Shown piece by piece: positions 16,337-24,221 of a stretch of 64,000 nt of DNA (position 1 is the stretch's first letter; every line of letters begins with the position of its first letter). The translations under genes were made by a program, and so were the position numbers. Source of the stretch: Paracoccus homiensis (GTDB taxonomy: Bacteria; Pseudomonadota; Alphaproteobacteria; Rhodobacterales; Rhodobacteraceae); assembly GCF_900111675.1 (NCBI RefSeq), contig NZ_FOHO01000017.1:1-64000 (forward strand), read 5' to 3'. Below the pieces are notes generated by a model. That model did not search any database, was not told the origin of the DNA, and saw nothing but the letters and a program-made list of their open reading frames with translations.

Positions 16337-16843
16337 TTGGCACGCATCGAACGCATAATCACAGAATTGAACCGGGCGCTGGTTGCCGGGCTGCTCGCTT
16401 CGGTCTTCGTGATCGTTTTTGCCAACGTTGTCGGGCGCTATGGCTTCGGCGCGTCGCTGGCTTGGGTGGAAGAAGCGGCGCGACATTTGATGATCCTCGG
16501 GGCATTTGCCGGCGCAGGGCTTGCCCTGCGTGAAGGCCGCCTCGTGGCGATCACCACGCTGCCTGATTTCCTGCCAGAGGGTGCACGCAAAGCGCTGCGC
16601 TGGGGCGTCGTTACGGTGATGTTCGCCTTTATGGCAACACTGCTTTGGCTCGGCATTCGTTTCGTAGACTTCGGCTGGAACAAGGAAACGATGTCGACCG
16701 GCATCTCACGCGGCATCCCCTACATGGCGATCCCGTTCGGCTGTGCACTGTTCCTGATCCATCTGGGGCTCTTCGCCCGACGTTTCGTGAAGCAGGACTT
16801 CGAGTTCGGCCCCGACGAAACCGCAACCGAAGGCGAGGTGTAG
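16337..16843 (+). CDS. TRAP transporter small permease (DctQ)
   Basis: About 168 residues from TTG 16337, placed here because AGGGAGGG (16325-16332) is ideally spaced. The ATG at 16280 lies upstream of the perfect operator palindrome, so the longer reading would put the operator inside the gene. Four hydrophobic segments are visible: LVAGLLASVFVIVFANVVGR, HLMILGAFAGAGLAL, VVTVMFAFMATLLWLGI and IPFGCALFLIHLGLF. ASLAWVEEAARHLMI is the conserved DctQ WxEExxR block. The protein pairs with the large permease whose gene starts 3 bp downstream. Confidence 0.88.
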   Translation: MARIERIITELNRALVAGLLASVFVIVFANVVGRYGFGASLAWVEEAARHLMILGAFAGAGLALREGRLVAITTLPDFLPEGARKALRWGVVTVMFAFMATLLWLGIRFVDFGWNKETMSTGISRGIPYMAIPFGCALFLIHLGLFARRFVKQDFEFGPDETATEGEV

Positions 16844-16845
16844 TC

Positions 16846-18132
16846 ATGGCAAAGACGCTTATCCTTCTGTTCTTTGCAACTTTGCTGCTCAGCGTACCGG
16901 TTGCTTTCACGATGGGGATTGCGGGCCTTTCAGCGATCTTCCTGCATGGCGGACTGAACCCTCTGGTTGCGACCCAACGCCTGTTCGCCGGGATCGACAG
17001 TTTTCCGCTCATGGCGGTGCCATTCTTCATTCTCGCGTCGGAGCTGATGACTGCGTGCGGGCTGACAAACGCACTGTTGCGCTTTGCTAATGCGTTGGTC
17101 GGCCATGTGCGGGGCGGTCTGGGGCACGTGAACATTCTTGTGTCGATGCTCTTTGCCGGGATCAGCGGATCGGCATTGGCGGATGCGGCCGGACCCTCGG
17201 CCATCGTCATGCGGATGATGCGCGAAGCGGGGTATGAGAAAAACTACGCTGGCGCGCTTTCCGCCGCCACGGCCACCATCGGGCCGATCATTCCACCGTC
17301 GATCCTGGCCGTGATCTTCGCGATCTCGACCAACGGCGTCACCGTGGCCGGGCTATTCCTGGCTGGTATCCTGCCGGGCATCCTGCTGGGCCTGTCACTG
17401 GCACTCGCCAACCACGTCGTGTCGACCCGTCATGGCTATCGCGGTCGTGAAACTCGGGCAGACCGGGCCGAGCTTCGCCAGGCGACCCTGGCAGCGCTTC
17501 CGGCGCTGATCATGCCCGGGATTATCCTCGGCGGCATTCTCTTTGGGGTTTTCACCCCAACAGAGGCGGGCGCGGTCGCCTCGGCCTATGCGCTTCTGCT
17601 CGGCTTCGTCCTGCGCGCCTTTAGGCTGCGCTCGATCTACCACGCCTTTGTGCGAGCCGCTGTGATCACGTCTTCCGTATTCCTGATCGTGGCGATGGCA
17701 TCGATCTTTGCCTGGCTTCTGACCTACCTGCAAATTCCCCAATCGTTGGCCGAGGTGATCACCGGCATCACCGAGAACCGGATAGGAATCCTTCTCATCT
17801 TGGCAGGTTTCGCGCTGATCTGCGGGTTCTTTATCGACACGCTTCCGGCGCTGATCATCCTGACACCGATCCTCGGGCCCATTGCCTATTCCGCCGGGGT
17901 CGACCCCCTGCAGTTCGGCATGATGCTGGTACTGAACCTGACCATCGGCATGATCACGCCCCCGGTCGGACCGGTGCTCTTCGTGGTTGCGGCGGTTGGA
18001 CAACTTAAAATCGAGTCCCTGTCGAAGGCGGTGTTGCCGCTTCTGCTGGCAGAGCTTGTGGTACTTCTTCTGGTCATTCTCGTGCCCGAAGTCAGTACTT
18101 TCGTCCCTAACTTTTTTGGATTTGCAAACTGA
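16846..18132 (+). CDS. TRAP transporter large permease (DctM)
   Basis: 428 residues from ATG 16846; open frame further upstream overlaps DctQ and has no start signal. It is very hydrophobic, with about twelve membrane segments. Family blocks include FFILASELM, GGLGHVNILVSMLFAGISGS with ADAAGPSAIV, YAGALSAATATIGPIIPPS, and GVFTPTEAGAVASAYAL. GMITPPVGPVLFVVAAVG lies near the C-terminus. It moves a substrate, usually an organic or sugar acid, using a sodium gradient together with DctQ and the periplasmic DctP 20 bp downstream. Confidence 0.93.
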   Translation: MAKTLILLFFATLLLSVPVAFTMGIAGLSAIFLHGGLNPLVATQRLFAGIDSFPLMAVPFFILASELMTACGLTNALLRFANALVGHVRGGLGHVNILVSMLFAGISGSALADAAGPSAIVMRMMREAGYEKNYAGALSAATATIGPIIPPSILAVIFAISTNGVTVAGLFLAGILPGILLGLSLALANHVVSTRHGYRGRETRADRAELRQATLAALPALIMPGIILGGILFGVFTPTEAGAVASAYALLLGFVLRAFRLRSIYHAFVRAAVITSSVFLIVAMASIFAWLLTYLQIPQSLAEVITGITENRIGILLILAGFALICGFFIDTLPALIILTPILGPIAYSAGVDPLQFGMMLVLNLTIGMITPPVGPVLFVVAAVGQLKIESLSKAVLPLLLAELVVLLLVILVPEVSTFVPNFFGFAN

Positions 18133-18151
18133 CATGAAAGGGAGGATCTTC

Positions 18152-19159
18152 ATGAAAACCATGTCAAAAATGATGGCTGCCAGTGCCGCTATCGCACTCA
18201 TCGCCGGCGCTGCTAGCGCCAAGGAACTGAAATACGCGCACTTCCAGTCGGCGGACCTCAGCTCGCCGAAACACGCCGCCGCGCTGGCCTTTGAATCCTG
18301 CGTTGAAGGCAAGACGTCGGGCGGAATCGACGTTCAGATCTTTCCGGCATCGCAGCTTGGCGGAGACTCAGAGATCATTGAGGGCTTGCAGCTGGGCACG
18401 GTGCAGATGGCCGCGATCCACGACGGGCCAATATCGGCGGTCTACAAGCCTTTTTCGGTGCTGGCGATCCCTTACCTTTTTGAAGATCACGCGATGGCCT
18501 GGTCAGTGATGGACGGTGATTTCGGCGACGCTATGGCCGAGGACATGCTGGCCAAGACGGGTATCCGCATGTTCGGCGTAGCCGACAACGGGGTGCGCAA
18601 CTTCACCAACAACGTGCGCCCGGTGGCCGAGCCCAAAGACATGGAAGGTCTCAAGATGCGCGTCATGACCGCGCCGGTCTGGGTCGCGTTGGTCGAAAGC
18701 CTGGGCGCCTCGGCGACGCCTGTGTCCTGGCCGGAACTGCCGGGCGCCCTCCAGCAGGGCGTTGTCGACGGACAGGAAAACGGGGTGACCAACATCGTCA
18801 ATGCCTCGCTCTACCAGCACCAGAAATACGTCTCGCTCGATAGTCACGTGTTCAGTTGGCACGCCTACCTGATGTCGGACATGTTCTATCAATCGCTTAC
18901 GGCGAACGAGCAATTGGCCGTCGAGCAATGCGTTGAGACCGCCAAGGTGATCCACCGCGGTATGACCGCGGCGCAGGACGCCAATGCCAGTGCGATCCTG
19001 TCCGAAAAAGGCATGGAAGTCGTGCCAGTTAGCCCCGAGCAGAAGACGATGTTCCGCGAAGCGGCGCAGCCGGCTGTGCGGGCCCATGTAGTTGAGGACA
19101 TCGGCGCGGAATGGCCGGATCGACTCGACGCGGCGATCGACGCCTACAGGGCGAACTGA
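18152..19159 (+). CDS. TRAP transporter solute-binding protein (DctP)
   Basis: 335 residues from ATG 18152 with GGGAGG 6 bp upstream. The signal peptide ends after GAASA (about residue 23). KYAHFQSADLSSPKHAAALAF, IQIFPASQLGG-like VQIFPASQLGGDSEI, and FGVADNGVRNFTNNVRPVAE match DctP proteins. The substrate-binding Arg is expected in GLKMRVMTAPVWVALVESLG. VSWPELPGALQQGVVDGQEN is the strongly conserved family block. It binds the ligand, probably a carboxylate, in the periplasm. The neighbouring hydroxyacid dehydrogenase and sugar-acid kinase suggest a sugar acid. Confidence 0.92.
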   Translation: MKTMSKMMAASAAIALIAGAASAKELKYAHFQSADLSSPKHAAALAFESCVEGKTSGGIDVQIFPASQLGGDSEIIEGLQLGTVQMAAIHDGPISAVYKPFSVLAIPYLFEDHAMAWSVMDGDFGDAMAEDMLAKTGIRMFGVADNGVRNFTNNVRPVAEPKDMEGLKMRVMTAPVWVALVESLGASATPVSWPELPGALQQGVVDGQENGVTNIVNASLYQHQKYVSLDSHVFSWHAYLMSDMFYQSLTANEQLAVEQCVETAKVIHRGMTAAQDANASAILSEKGMEVVPVSPEQKTMFREAAQPAVRAHVVEDIGAEWPDRLDAAIDAYRAN

Positions 19160-19162
19160 GCC

Positions 19163-20146
19163 ATGGGTCGGGACTGTCAAACCAGGATGGCCGATGTGGT
19201 CGTCCTCGAGCCGGGCTATGCGGCCTATGACACAGAGCGAGCAGTGCTTGCGGGCCATGAAGTGCAGATCACCCCGGTCAGTTTGGATGAACCGGCGGTC
19301 CCGGCCCTGCAGGCGCTTGACCCGGTTGCCCTCCTGGTGCGCGAGCGCCAGATCGGGGCGGCAGAGATAGACGCCTGTCCGAATCTGAAAATCATCGCGC
19401 GCTATGGCGTCGGATATGACAACGTCGATCTGGTATATGCCAAGGCGCGGGGCATCTATGTCACTAACGTGCCCGACTACGGCGCCGACCGCGAAGTCAG
19501 CGAACATGGCGTGGCGCTCTATCTTGCCGTGCAACGGCGGCTGGTATCACGTGACGCGGATGTCAGGGCAGGAAAATGGGGGATCGGTCAGGCCGCCCCG
19601 GTTCCGGGCCGCCAGGACGCTGTGCTGGGCCTGATCGGCTGCGGCAAGATCGGATTGCAGGCCGCGCGAAAATTCCGTGCGCTGGGGTTCGATCGCGTGG
19701 TGGTCTACGATCCATATCTCGAGGAGGCCATAGCTCGCGATGAAGGCATCGAGCGCACGGACCTCGACACCCTGTGTCGCGAGGCCGACGTGATCAGTCT
19801 GCACGCACCGCTTACCCCGGAAACCCGGCACATCCTGAACGCCGGGCGGATCGCCCTGATGAAACCCGACGCTATCGTCGTGAATGTCTCGCGCGGCGGA
19901 CTGGTGGACGAGGCGGCGCTGGCCGCCGCGCTCACCGAGGGCCGTATCTTCGGTGCCGGGATCGATGTCTTCGAGCAAGAGCCGGTCCGCCCGGACAACC
20001 CGCTTCTCAAGGCGCCGAACACCATCCTGACCGATCATGCCGCTTGGTACTCGGAGCGTACGGTCGGGTTGTTGCAGACCAAGGCGGCAGAAGAGGTCAG
20101 CCGCGTGCTGAACGGCAAGCCCCCCCTCAACTGGGTCAACAAGTAG
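19163..20146 (+). CDS. D-isomer-specific 2-hydroxyacid dehydrogenase, TRAP-linked
   Basis: 327 residues from ATG 19163; ATG 19187 (MADVVVLEPGYAAYD) aligns better with the paralogue at 7697, so either start is possible. The NAD motif is LGLIGCGKIGLQAARKF. Catalytic Arg is in VNVSRGGLVDEAAL, Glu is in FEQEPVRPDNPLL and His is in LTDHAAWYSERTVG. It reduces or oxidises a 2-ketoacid/D-2-hydroxyacid pair. It follows dctP by 3 bp and so belongs to the same transcript. Confidence 0.9.
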   Translation: MGRDCQTRMADVVVLEPGYAAYDTERAVLAGHEVQITPVSLDEPAVPALQALDPVALLVRERQIGAAEIDACPNLKIIARYGVGYDNVDLVYAKARGIYVTNVPDYGADREVSEHGVALYLAVQRRLVSRDADVRAGKWGIGQAAPVPGRQDAVLGLIGCGKIGLQAARKFRALGFDRVVVYDPYLEEAIARDEGIERTDLDTLCREADVISLHAPLTPETRHILNAGRIALMKPDAIVVNVSRGGLVDEAALAAALTEGRIFGAGIDVFEQEPVRPDNPLLKAPNTILTDHAAWYSERTVGLLQTKAAEEVSRVLNGKPPLNWVNK

Positions 20147-20207
20147 ACGAAACTGGCGGCCGCCACCGCCGGACTTCATTCAGAAACGCAGAACAAGGAA
20201 CAAAGTC

Positions 20208-20858
20208 ATGGATACCAAAGAACTCGTCGCCGGTTTTCGGCAGGTTGCCACCGCTTCGGTAGCGGATGCAGTCGACAAGATCGCCGGGCGCGGCGGCTTT
20301 CTGCCCTCGAGTATCAAGCCGCGGATCAACGACAAGAAGATCGTCGGTCCCGCCGTGACCATTCTCGAAGGCCCAACCGATGAATTCCTGCCGCCCCAGC
20401 ATGCACTGGACGCGATTGACGAGGCCGAGGAAGGCTCAATCATCGTAATTTCGACCAATGGCACCACCGAGGTCGCACTTTGGGGCGGTCTAATGACTGC
20501 CGGTGCCGTAGCCAACAAGCACGAGGCCGCAGTGCTCGATGGTGGCGTGCGCGACCTGGTCGAGATCAAACGCGACTACGACTTCCCGGTCTATTCGCGC
20601 GAAGTGTCGCCCGGAACAACGCTGGGTCGGATCAAGACGCTTTCGGCCAATACCGAGATCTCGATGGGCAACGTAATCGTGCGCCCCGGCGACATCGTCG
20701 TCGGTGACGTCGACGGCGTCGTGGTGGTGCCGCGCGGTCATGCCGAAGCGGTTCTCGAAATGGCGCAGGAAATCGACGAACGCGAAGCCGAGCAGGCCAA
20801 GCTGATCATCGCCAATGGTTCGCTGCGCGACGGGCTGGCAAAGTACGGCCGCATCTGA
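20208..20858 (+). CDS. RraA-family protein (possible class II pyruvate aldolase / demethylmenaquinone methyltransferase-like)
   Basis: 216 residues. VADAVDKIAGRGGFLPSSIK, WGGLMTAGAVANKHEAAVLD then GGVRD, and VRPGDIVVGDVDGVVVVPR are the conserved RraA/MenG blocks. In enzymatic members (4-hydroxy-4-methyl-2-oxoglutarate aldolases) the WGGL loop plus the Arg and Asp of GGVRD bind the substrate and a divalent metal; both are present. In a catabolic operon an aldolase acting on a keto-hydroxyacid is more likely than an RNase E regulator (inference). A strong stem-loop follows its stop. Confidence 0.8.
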   Translation: MDTKELVAGFRQVATASVADAVDKIAGRGGFLPSSIKPRINDKKIVGPAVTILEGPTDEFLPPQHALDAIDEAEEGSIIVISTNGTTEVALWGGLMTAGAVANKHEAAVLDGGVRDLVEIKRDYDFPVYSREVSPGTTLGRIKTLSANTEISMGNVIVRPGDIVVGDVDGVVVVPRGHAEAVLEMAQEIDEREAEQAKLIIANGSLRDGLAKYGRI

Positions 20859-20863
20859 CCGCA

Positions 20864-20900
20864 GGCCTCTGCAGGCCAGCCATAGCGGCCTGCAGAGGCC
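20864..20900 (+). terminator. perfect 14-bp stem-loop after the RraA-like gene
   Basis: GGCCTCTGCAGGCC (20864-20877) and GGCCTGCAGAGGCC (20887-20900) are exact inverted repeats with a 9-nt loop, 5 bp after the stop. No U-run follows, so it may reduce or process the transcript rather than end it completely; the next gene starts 24 bp later. Confidence 0.6.
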
Positions 20901-20910
20901 AATGAACAAA

Positions 20911-20920
20911 GGGGGGGGGG
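20911..20920 (+). promoter_or_regulatory. run of ten G at the ribosome-binding position of the MRJP-type gene
   Basis: AAAGGGGGGGGGGAGT directly precedes ATG 20924. The homopolymer occupies the Shine-Dalgarno site, so length changes by slippage would alter the spacing between the purine-rich site and the start codon. It may alternatively be a sequencing or assembly artefact. Confidence 0.5.
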
Positions 20921-20923
20921 AGT

Positions 20924-22114
20924 ATGCGACACAAACTGACCAAATCCATCGGCGCAGCGCTTTTTCTGGCGCCACCATTGTGGGCGGCTGAGCCCGAGGT
21001 TATCGCCGAATGGGTGAGCCTGCCCTATATCGTCGTGGACACGGCCACCAAATCCACTTGGGAGAACAGCGAACTTTTCGGCAAGGCCCTTGTCCAGGGT
21101 GCCAAGGTGGACAGCCAAGGCAATTTCTATGTCTCGACGGCACGTTGGGGCGGCAAAGAAATTCCGGCTACCCTGTCCAAACTGGTGAAAACGGGCGACG
21201 GCTGGGCGTTGGAGGCCTATCCGAGCGAGGCAATGAACGACATTGCGAATGCCGCCGGGCTAAAAGCCGTTCTTGGCTTCGAAATTGATCGCAATGACGT
21301 GATGTGGATTTTCGACCAGGGCCATGTGGCGGGCGAGCCAAATGCCAATGGAGATGCGAAACTTGTCCTCTGGGATATCAAAGCTAACCAAGAAGTTCAG
21401 CGCTATAACTTCACGGCGGAAGACCCAGATCCGCAGTGCTCTTTCCTGAACGTCGTCGTCGTCGACAACGACAGCGGTTTTGCCTATATCGCCGACAGCG
21501 GCATTTTCTGTGATCCGCTGCATGGCGGCTTGATCACCTATGACATGAACACAAACTCTGTCCGGCGTCTTCTTGATCAGCACCGGTTTACCAATGACGA
21601 ACCCAACTTCTTCTTCAACATCGGAGACCGACCGATTCTGAAAAACGGCAGGATGCGTACAGGTGCGGACGGCATTGCATTGTCAGCTGACAAGCGCACG
21701 CTGTATTGGACGAACCTGACCGGGAACCATCTCTACAGCCTGCCCACCCGGATTTTACGCGACTTCGGCACAAATGAAACGGTAATCGAAGGCGCGGTAG
21801 AGGTGGCGGCCGTCTTGCCAACGAACACCGATGGGATGACCGCTGACAGCGCCGGCAATATCTATATGACGGCGCTGTCGCTCGACGGGATCATGAAGTT
21901 CGACCCCTCCACGCGCCGCGTCAGTCGTTTTGCGTACCATCCTGACATGAACTGGCCCGACACGCTGGCCTGGGGTCCCGATGGCGAGATGTATGTGGTT
22001 TCCAACAACCTGCATCTCTGGGTCGATGGCGACATGACATTTGACGACTCGCAAAGCCCGAACTTCCGCATCTGGAAGATCCCCGACGTTGGTCAAAGCT
22101 ACACCACGCAATAA
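20924..22114 (+). CDS. secreted yellow/major-royal-jelly-family protein
   Basis: 396 residues. A signal peptide (KSIGAALFLAPPLWA) is cleaved near residue 22. The rest is a beta-propeller of the MRJP/yellow family: QGAKVDSQGNFYVSTARWGG, VLGFEIDRNDVMWIFDQGH, NVVVVDNDSGFAYIADSG and FRTGADGI-like RMRTGADGIALSADKRTLYW are typical. Bacterial members are usually exported and of unknown function; insect relatives bind small ligands or act in dopachrome metabolism. Here it stands between an RraA-like gene and a sugar-acid kinase, so a role in handling the imported substrate, for example lactone hydrolysis, is possible but unproven. Its start site carries a G10 run. Confidence 0.75.
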   Translation: MRHKLTKSIGAALFLAPPLWAAEPEVIAEWVSLPYIVVDTATKSTWENSELFGKALVQGAKVDSQGNFYVSTARWGGKEIPATLSKLVKTGDGWALEAYPSEAMNDIANAAGLKAVLGFEIDRNDVMWIFDQGHVAGEPNANGDAKLVLWDIKANQEVQRYNFTAEDPDPQCSFLNVVVVDNDSGFAYIADSGIFCDPLHGGLITYDMNTNSVRRLLDQHRFTNDEPNFFFNIGDRPILKNGRMRTGADGIALSADKRTLYWTNLTGNHLYSLPTRILRDFGTNETVIEGAVEVAAVLPTNTDGMTADSAGNIYMTALSLDGIMKFDPSTRRVSRFAYHPDMNWPDTLAWGPDGEMYVVSNNLHLWVDGDMTFDDSQSPNFRIWKIPDVGQSYTTQ

Positions 22115-22129
22115 TTCTTCTGAAATCGC

Positions 22130-22152
22130 GGCCGTACTCATCGGGTGCGGCC
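22130..22152 (+). terminator. stem-loop between MRJP-type and kinase genes
   Basis: GGCCGTAC (22130-22137) and GTGCGGCC (22145-22152) pair with one G-U, loop of 7 nt. It lies 16 bp after the stop and 19 bp before the kinase start. There is no U-run; probably an intra-operon hairpin. Confidence 0.35.
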
Positions 22153-22171
22153 CACTAAACACGAGAGTGAC

Positions 22172-23092
22172 ATGACACCTGACATCCTGTGCCTCGGCGA
22201 ACCAATGCTGGAGTTCAACCAGAAACCCGACGGCAATTACCTGCCCGGCCACGGCGGCGACACCTCGAACGCGGCGATTGCCGCGGCGCGACAGGGTGCG
22301 CGCGTCGGCATGATCACCCACCTCGGCACCGACGCTTTCGGACAATCATTCCTTGATCTCTGGGCCTCAGAAGGTGTCGACACCACCTCTGTTCGGCAAG
22401 TCACGGACGCTCATACCGGCGTCTACTTCGTGACCCACGGGCCGGACGGGCATGAATTCAGCTATCTCCGCGCCGGATCGGCGGCCAGCCGTATGGGTCC
22501 CGGCGACCTTCCTGTAACCGCTTTGCAGCAAGCGAAAATTCTGCATGTTTCGGGCATCAGTCAGGCCATTTCCGACACCGCCGCAGATGCGGTGTTCGAA
22601 GCGATCCGGCTGGTCAGGGAAGGGGGAGGCCGGGTGTCCTATGACACCAATCTTCGCCTGAAACTCTGGCCGCTCGAGCGGGCGCGTGCCGTAACCCATG
22701 CCGCCATGGCGCAATGCGATATCGCGCTTCCCGGTCTGGAAGATGCGGTGCAGCTGACTGGCCTTGAAGCGCCCGAAGACATCGTACAATTCTATCTCGA
22801 CCTTGGACCGAGCATCGTCGCGCTGACTCTCGGCTCCAAAGGAACGCTGGTCGCCACCTCCGAGAAACAGAGCATCGTGCCCGTTCGCGAAGTAAAGGCG
22901 GTCGATGCAACCGCGGCAGGTGATACCTTCGACGGAACCTTCCTTGCTCGTCTCGTCGCTGGTGACGATCCGTTCGAAGCCGCGCGTTACGCTAATGCTG
23001 CCGCCGCCCTCACTACGCTGGGGTATGGTGCCGTGGCTCCGATGCCGCGCAAGGAGGCCGTAACCGAATTTCTGGCGCAGGAGGCCGTTTGA
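22172..23092 (+). CDS. kdgK: PfkB-family sugar kinase, 2-keto-3-deoxygluconate kinase-like
   Basis: 306 residues from ATG 22172; an in-frame upstream start at 22145 would lie in the stem-loop. ILCLGEPMLEFNQ and LPGHGGDTSNAAIAAARQGA are the KdgK N-terminal substrate loop. GVYFVTHGPDGHEFSYLRAGSAAS contacts sugar acids in KdgK. AVDATAAGDTFDGTFLARL is PfkB signature 2 with the catalytic Asp. It would phosphorylate 2-keto-3-deoxygluconate or a close relative, feeding the Entner-Doudoroff aldolase. This supports a sugar-acid substrate for the TRAP system. Confidence 0.83.
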   Translation: MTPDILCLGEPMLEFNQKPDGNYLPGHGGDTSNAAIAAARQGARVGMITHLGTDAFGQSFLDLWASEGVDTTSVRQVTDAHTGVYFVTHGPDGHEFSYLRAGSAASRMGPGDLPVTALQQAKILHVSGISQAISDTAADAVFEAIRLVREGGGRVSYDTNLRLKLWPLERARAVTHAAMAQCDIALPGLEDAVQLTGLEAPEDIVQFYLDLGPSIVALTLGSKGTLVATSEKQSIVPVREVKAVDATAAGDTFDGTFLARLVAGDDPFEAARYANAAAALTTLGYGAVAPMPRKEAVTEFLAQEAV

Positions 23093-23313
23093 GGCAACAG
23101 GCTGTAATCATCGGAGGCACACGTGGTACTGGCGAGGGCGTCGTCTCGGTCCTTCTGGAAGAGGGCTGACGCGTGTTGGCCACCGGAGTGTCGCAGGACG
23201 AGATTGATGCCGTTGAGGGTGACCATGAAGCCGTCAACGCCGCAGTGCTGGATGTGCGCGATACCATGGTGGTGAAGTTGAGCAGCCTCATCTGACTGGT
23301 CCAAGCTGATTGT
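23089..23313 (+). pseudogene. SDR dehydrogenase remnant: internal stop and IS truncation
   Basis: Starting at TTG 23089, overlapping the kinase stop, the frame reads QAVIIGGTRGTGEGVVSVLL then EEG-stop-RVLATGVSQDEIDAV and AAVLDVRD. This is an SDR Rossmann start with a TGGxxGTG-type cofactor motif; the TGA (23167-23169) stands where a Trp codon (TGG) would fit. The reading decays before the IS begins at 23316. No continuation is visible beyond 24156. Confidence 0.65.
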
Positions 23314-23315
23314 TA

Positions 23316-24156
23316 GGTTCCAGACCCATTGATTTCAGGCCTTTAGCGTGATTCAGGTTCCGCAAGGAGACCTGATTGATGAGCAACCTTTTCTGGCTGA
23401 CGGATGCACAAATGGAGCGTCTGAAGCCGTTCTTTTCCAAGAGCCATGGCAAGCCTCGCGTCGATGATCGCCGCGTTCTCAGTGGCATAATCTTCATCAA
23501 TCGCAATGGGTTGCGGTGGTGTGATGCGCCGAAGGAATACGGCCCGGCGAAGACCCTTTACAACCGTTGGAAACGCTGGAGCGACAATGGCGTGTTCGCC
23601 CGGATCATGGTGGGCCTGGCCGCCGCGAGCGCCGAGCACAAGACGATCATGATCGACGCGACGTATCTGAAGGCGCACCGCACGGCCTCGAGCCTGTGCG
23701 TCAAAAAGGGGGGCGTGGGCGTCAGATCGGGCGCACCAAAGGCGGTATGAACACCAAGTTACACGCCGTTGCCGATGCCAAAGGTCGGCCGATCGGGTTC
23801 TTCATGTCCGCCGGCCAGGTCAGCGACTACACCGGTGCGGCGGCGCTGCTGGGCAGCTTGCCGAAGGCCGAGTGGCTGCTCGCCGACAGAGGCTATGATG
23901 CCGATTGGTTCAGAGAAGCGTTGAAAGACAAGGGGATAAAAGTCTGCATCCCAGGCCGGAAGTCGCGCAAGAAAGCCGTGAAATACGACAAGCGGCGCTA
24001 CAAACGGCGCAACCGCATTGAGATCATGTTTGGGCGCCTGAAAGATTGGAGGCGGATCGCCACCCGATACGATCGGTGTCCGGAAACCTTCTTCTCCGCA
24101 ATCATGCTCGCCGCAACCGTCTTGTTCTGGCTGTGATCAAGAACGAGTCTGGACCC
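23316..24156 (+). mobile_element. IS5-family, IS427-group insertion sequence (complete, 841 bp)
   Basis: The left end begins GGTTCCAGACCCATT and the right end, read inward, begins GGGTCCAGACTCGTT, an imperfect inverted repeat. The flanking dinucleotide TA is present on both sides (23314-23315 and 24157-24158), matching the TA target duplication usual for IS427-group elements. It has landed just beyond the SDR remnant. Confidence 0.8.
23379..24136 (+). CDS. IS427-group transposase made by -1 frameshifting
   Basis: Two overlapping frames: 23379-23750 (NLFWLTDAQMERLKPFF, GLRWCDAPKEYGPAKTLYNR, IMIDATYLKAHRTASSL) and the -1 frame to 24136 (GGMNTKLHAVADAKGRPIGF, LADRGYDADWFREAL, RRNRIEIMFGRLKDWRRIA). 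Together they carry the DDE residues: Asp in MIDAT, Asp in LADRGYD and Glu in NRIEIMFGRLK. The shift site is AAAAAGGGGGG (23703-23713), a normal slippery run for this group. With the shift the enzyme is complete at about 250 residues. Confidence 0.88.
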
Positions 24157-24221
24157 TAGCGAAGAAGGCGTCCACGAAACATGGGGCTATTCAATGCAGA
24201 ACAGCCCGCAGAAGGCGCGAC

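Noticed and set aside
20864-20900. Classical rho-independent terminator
   Set aside because: The stem is perfect but no U-run follows, so I list it as a stem-loop with uncertain terminating strength.
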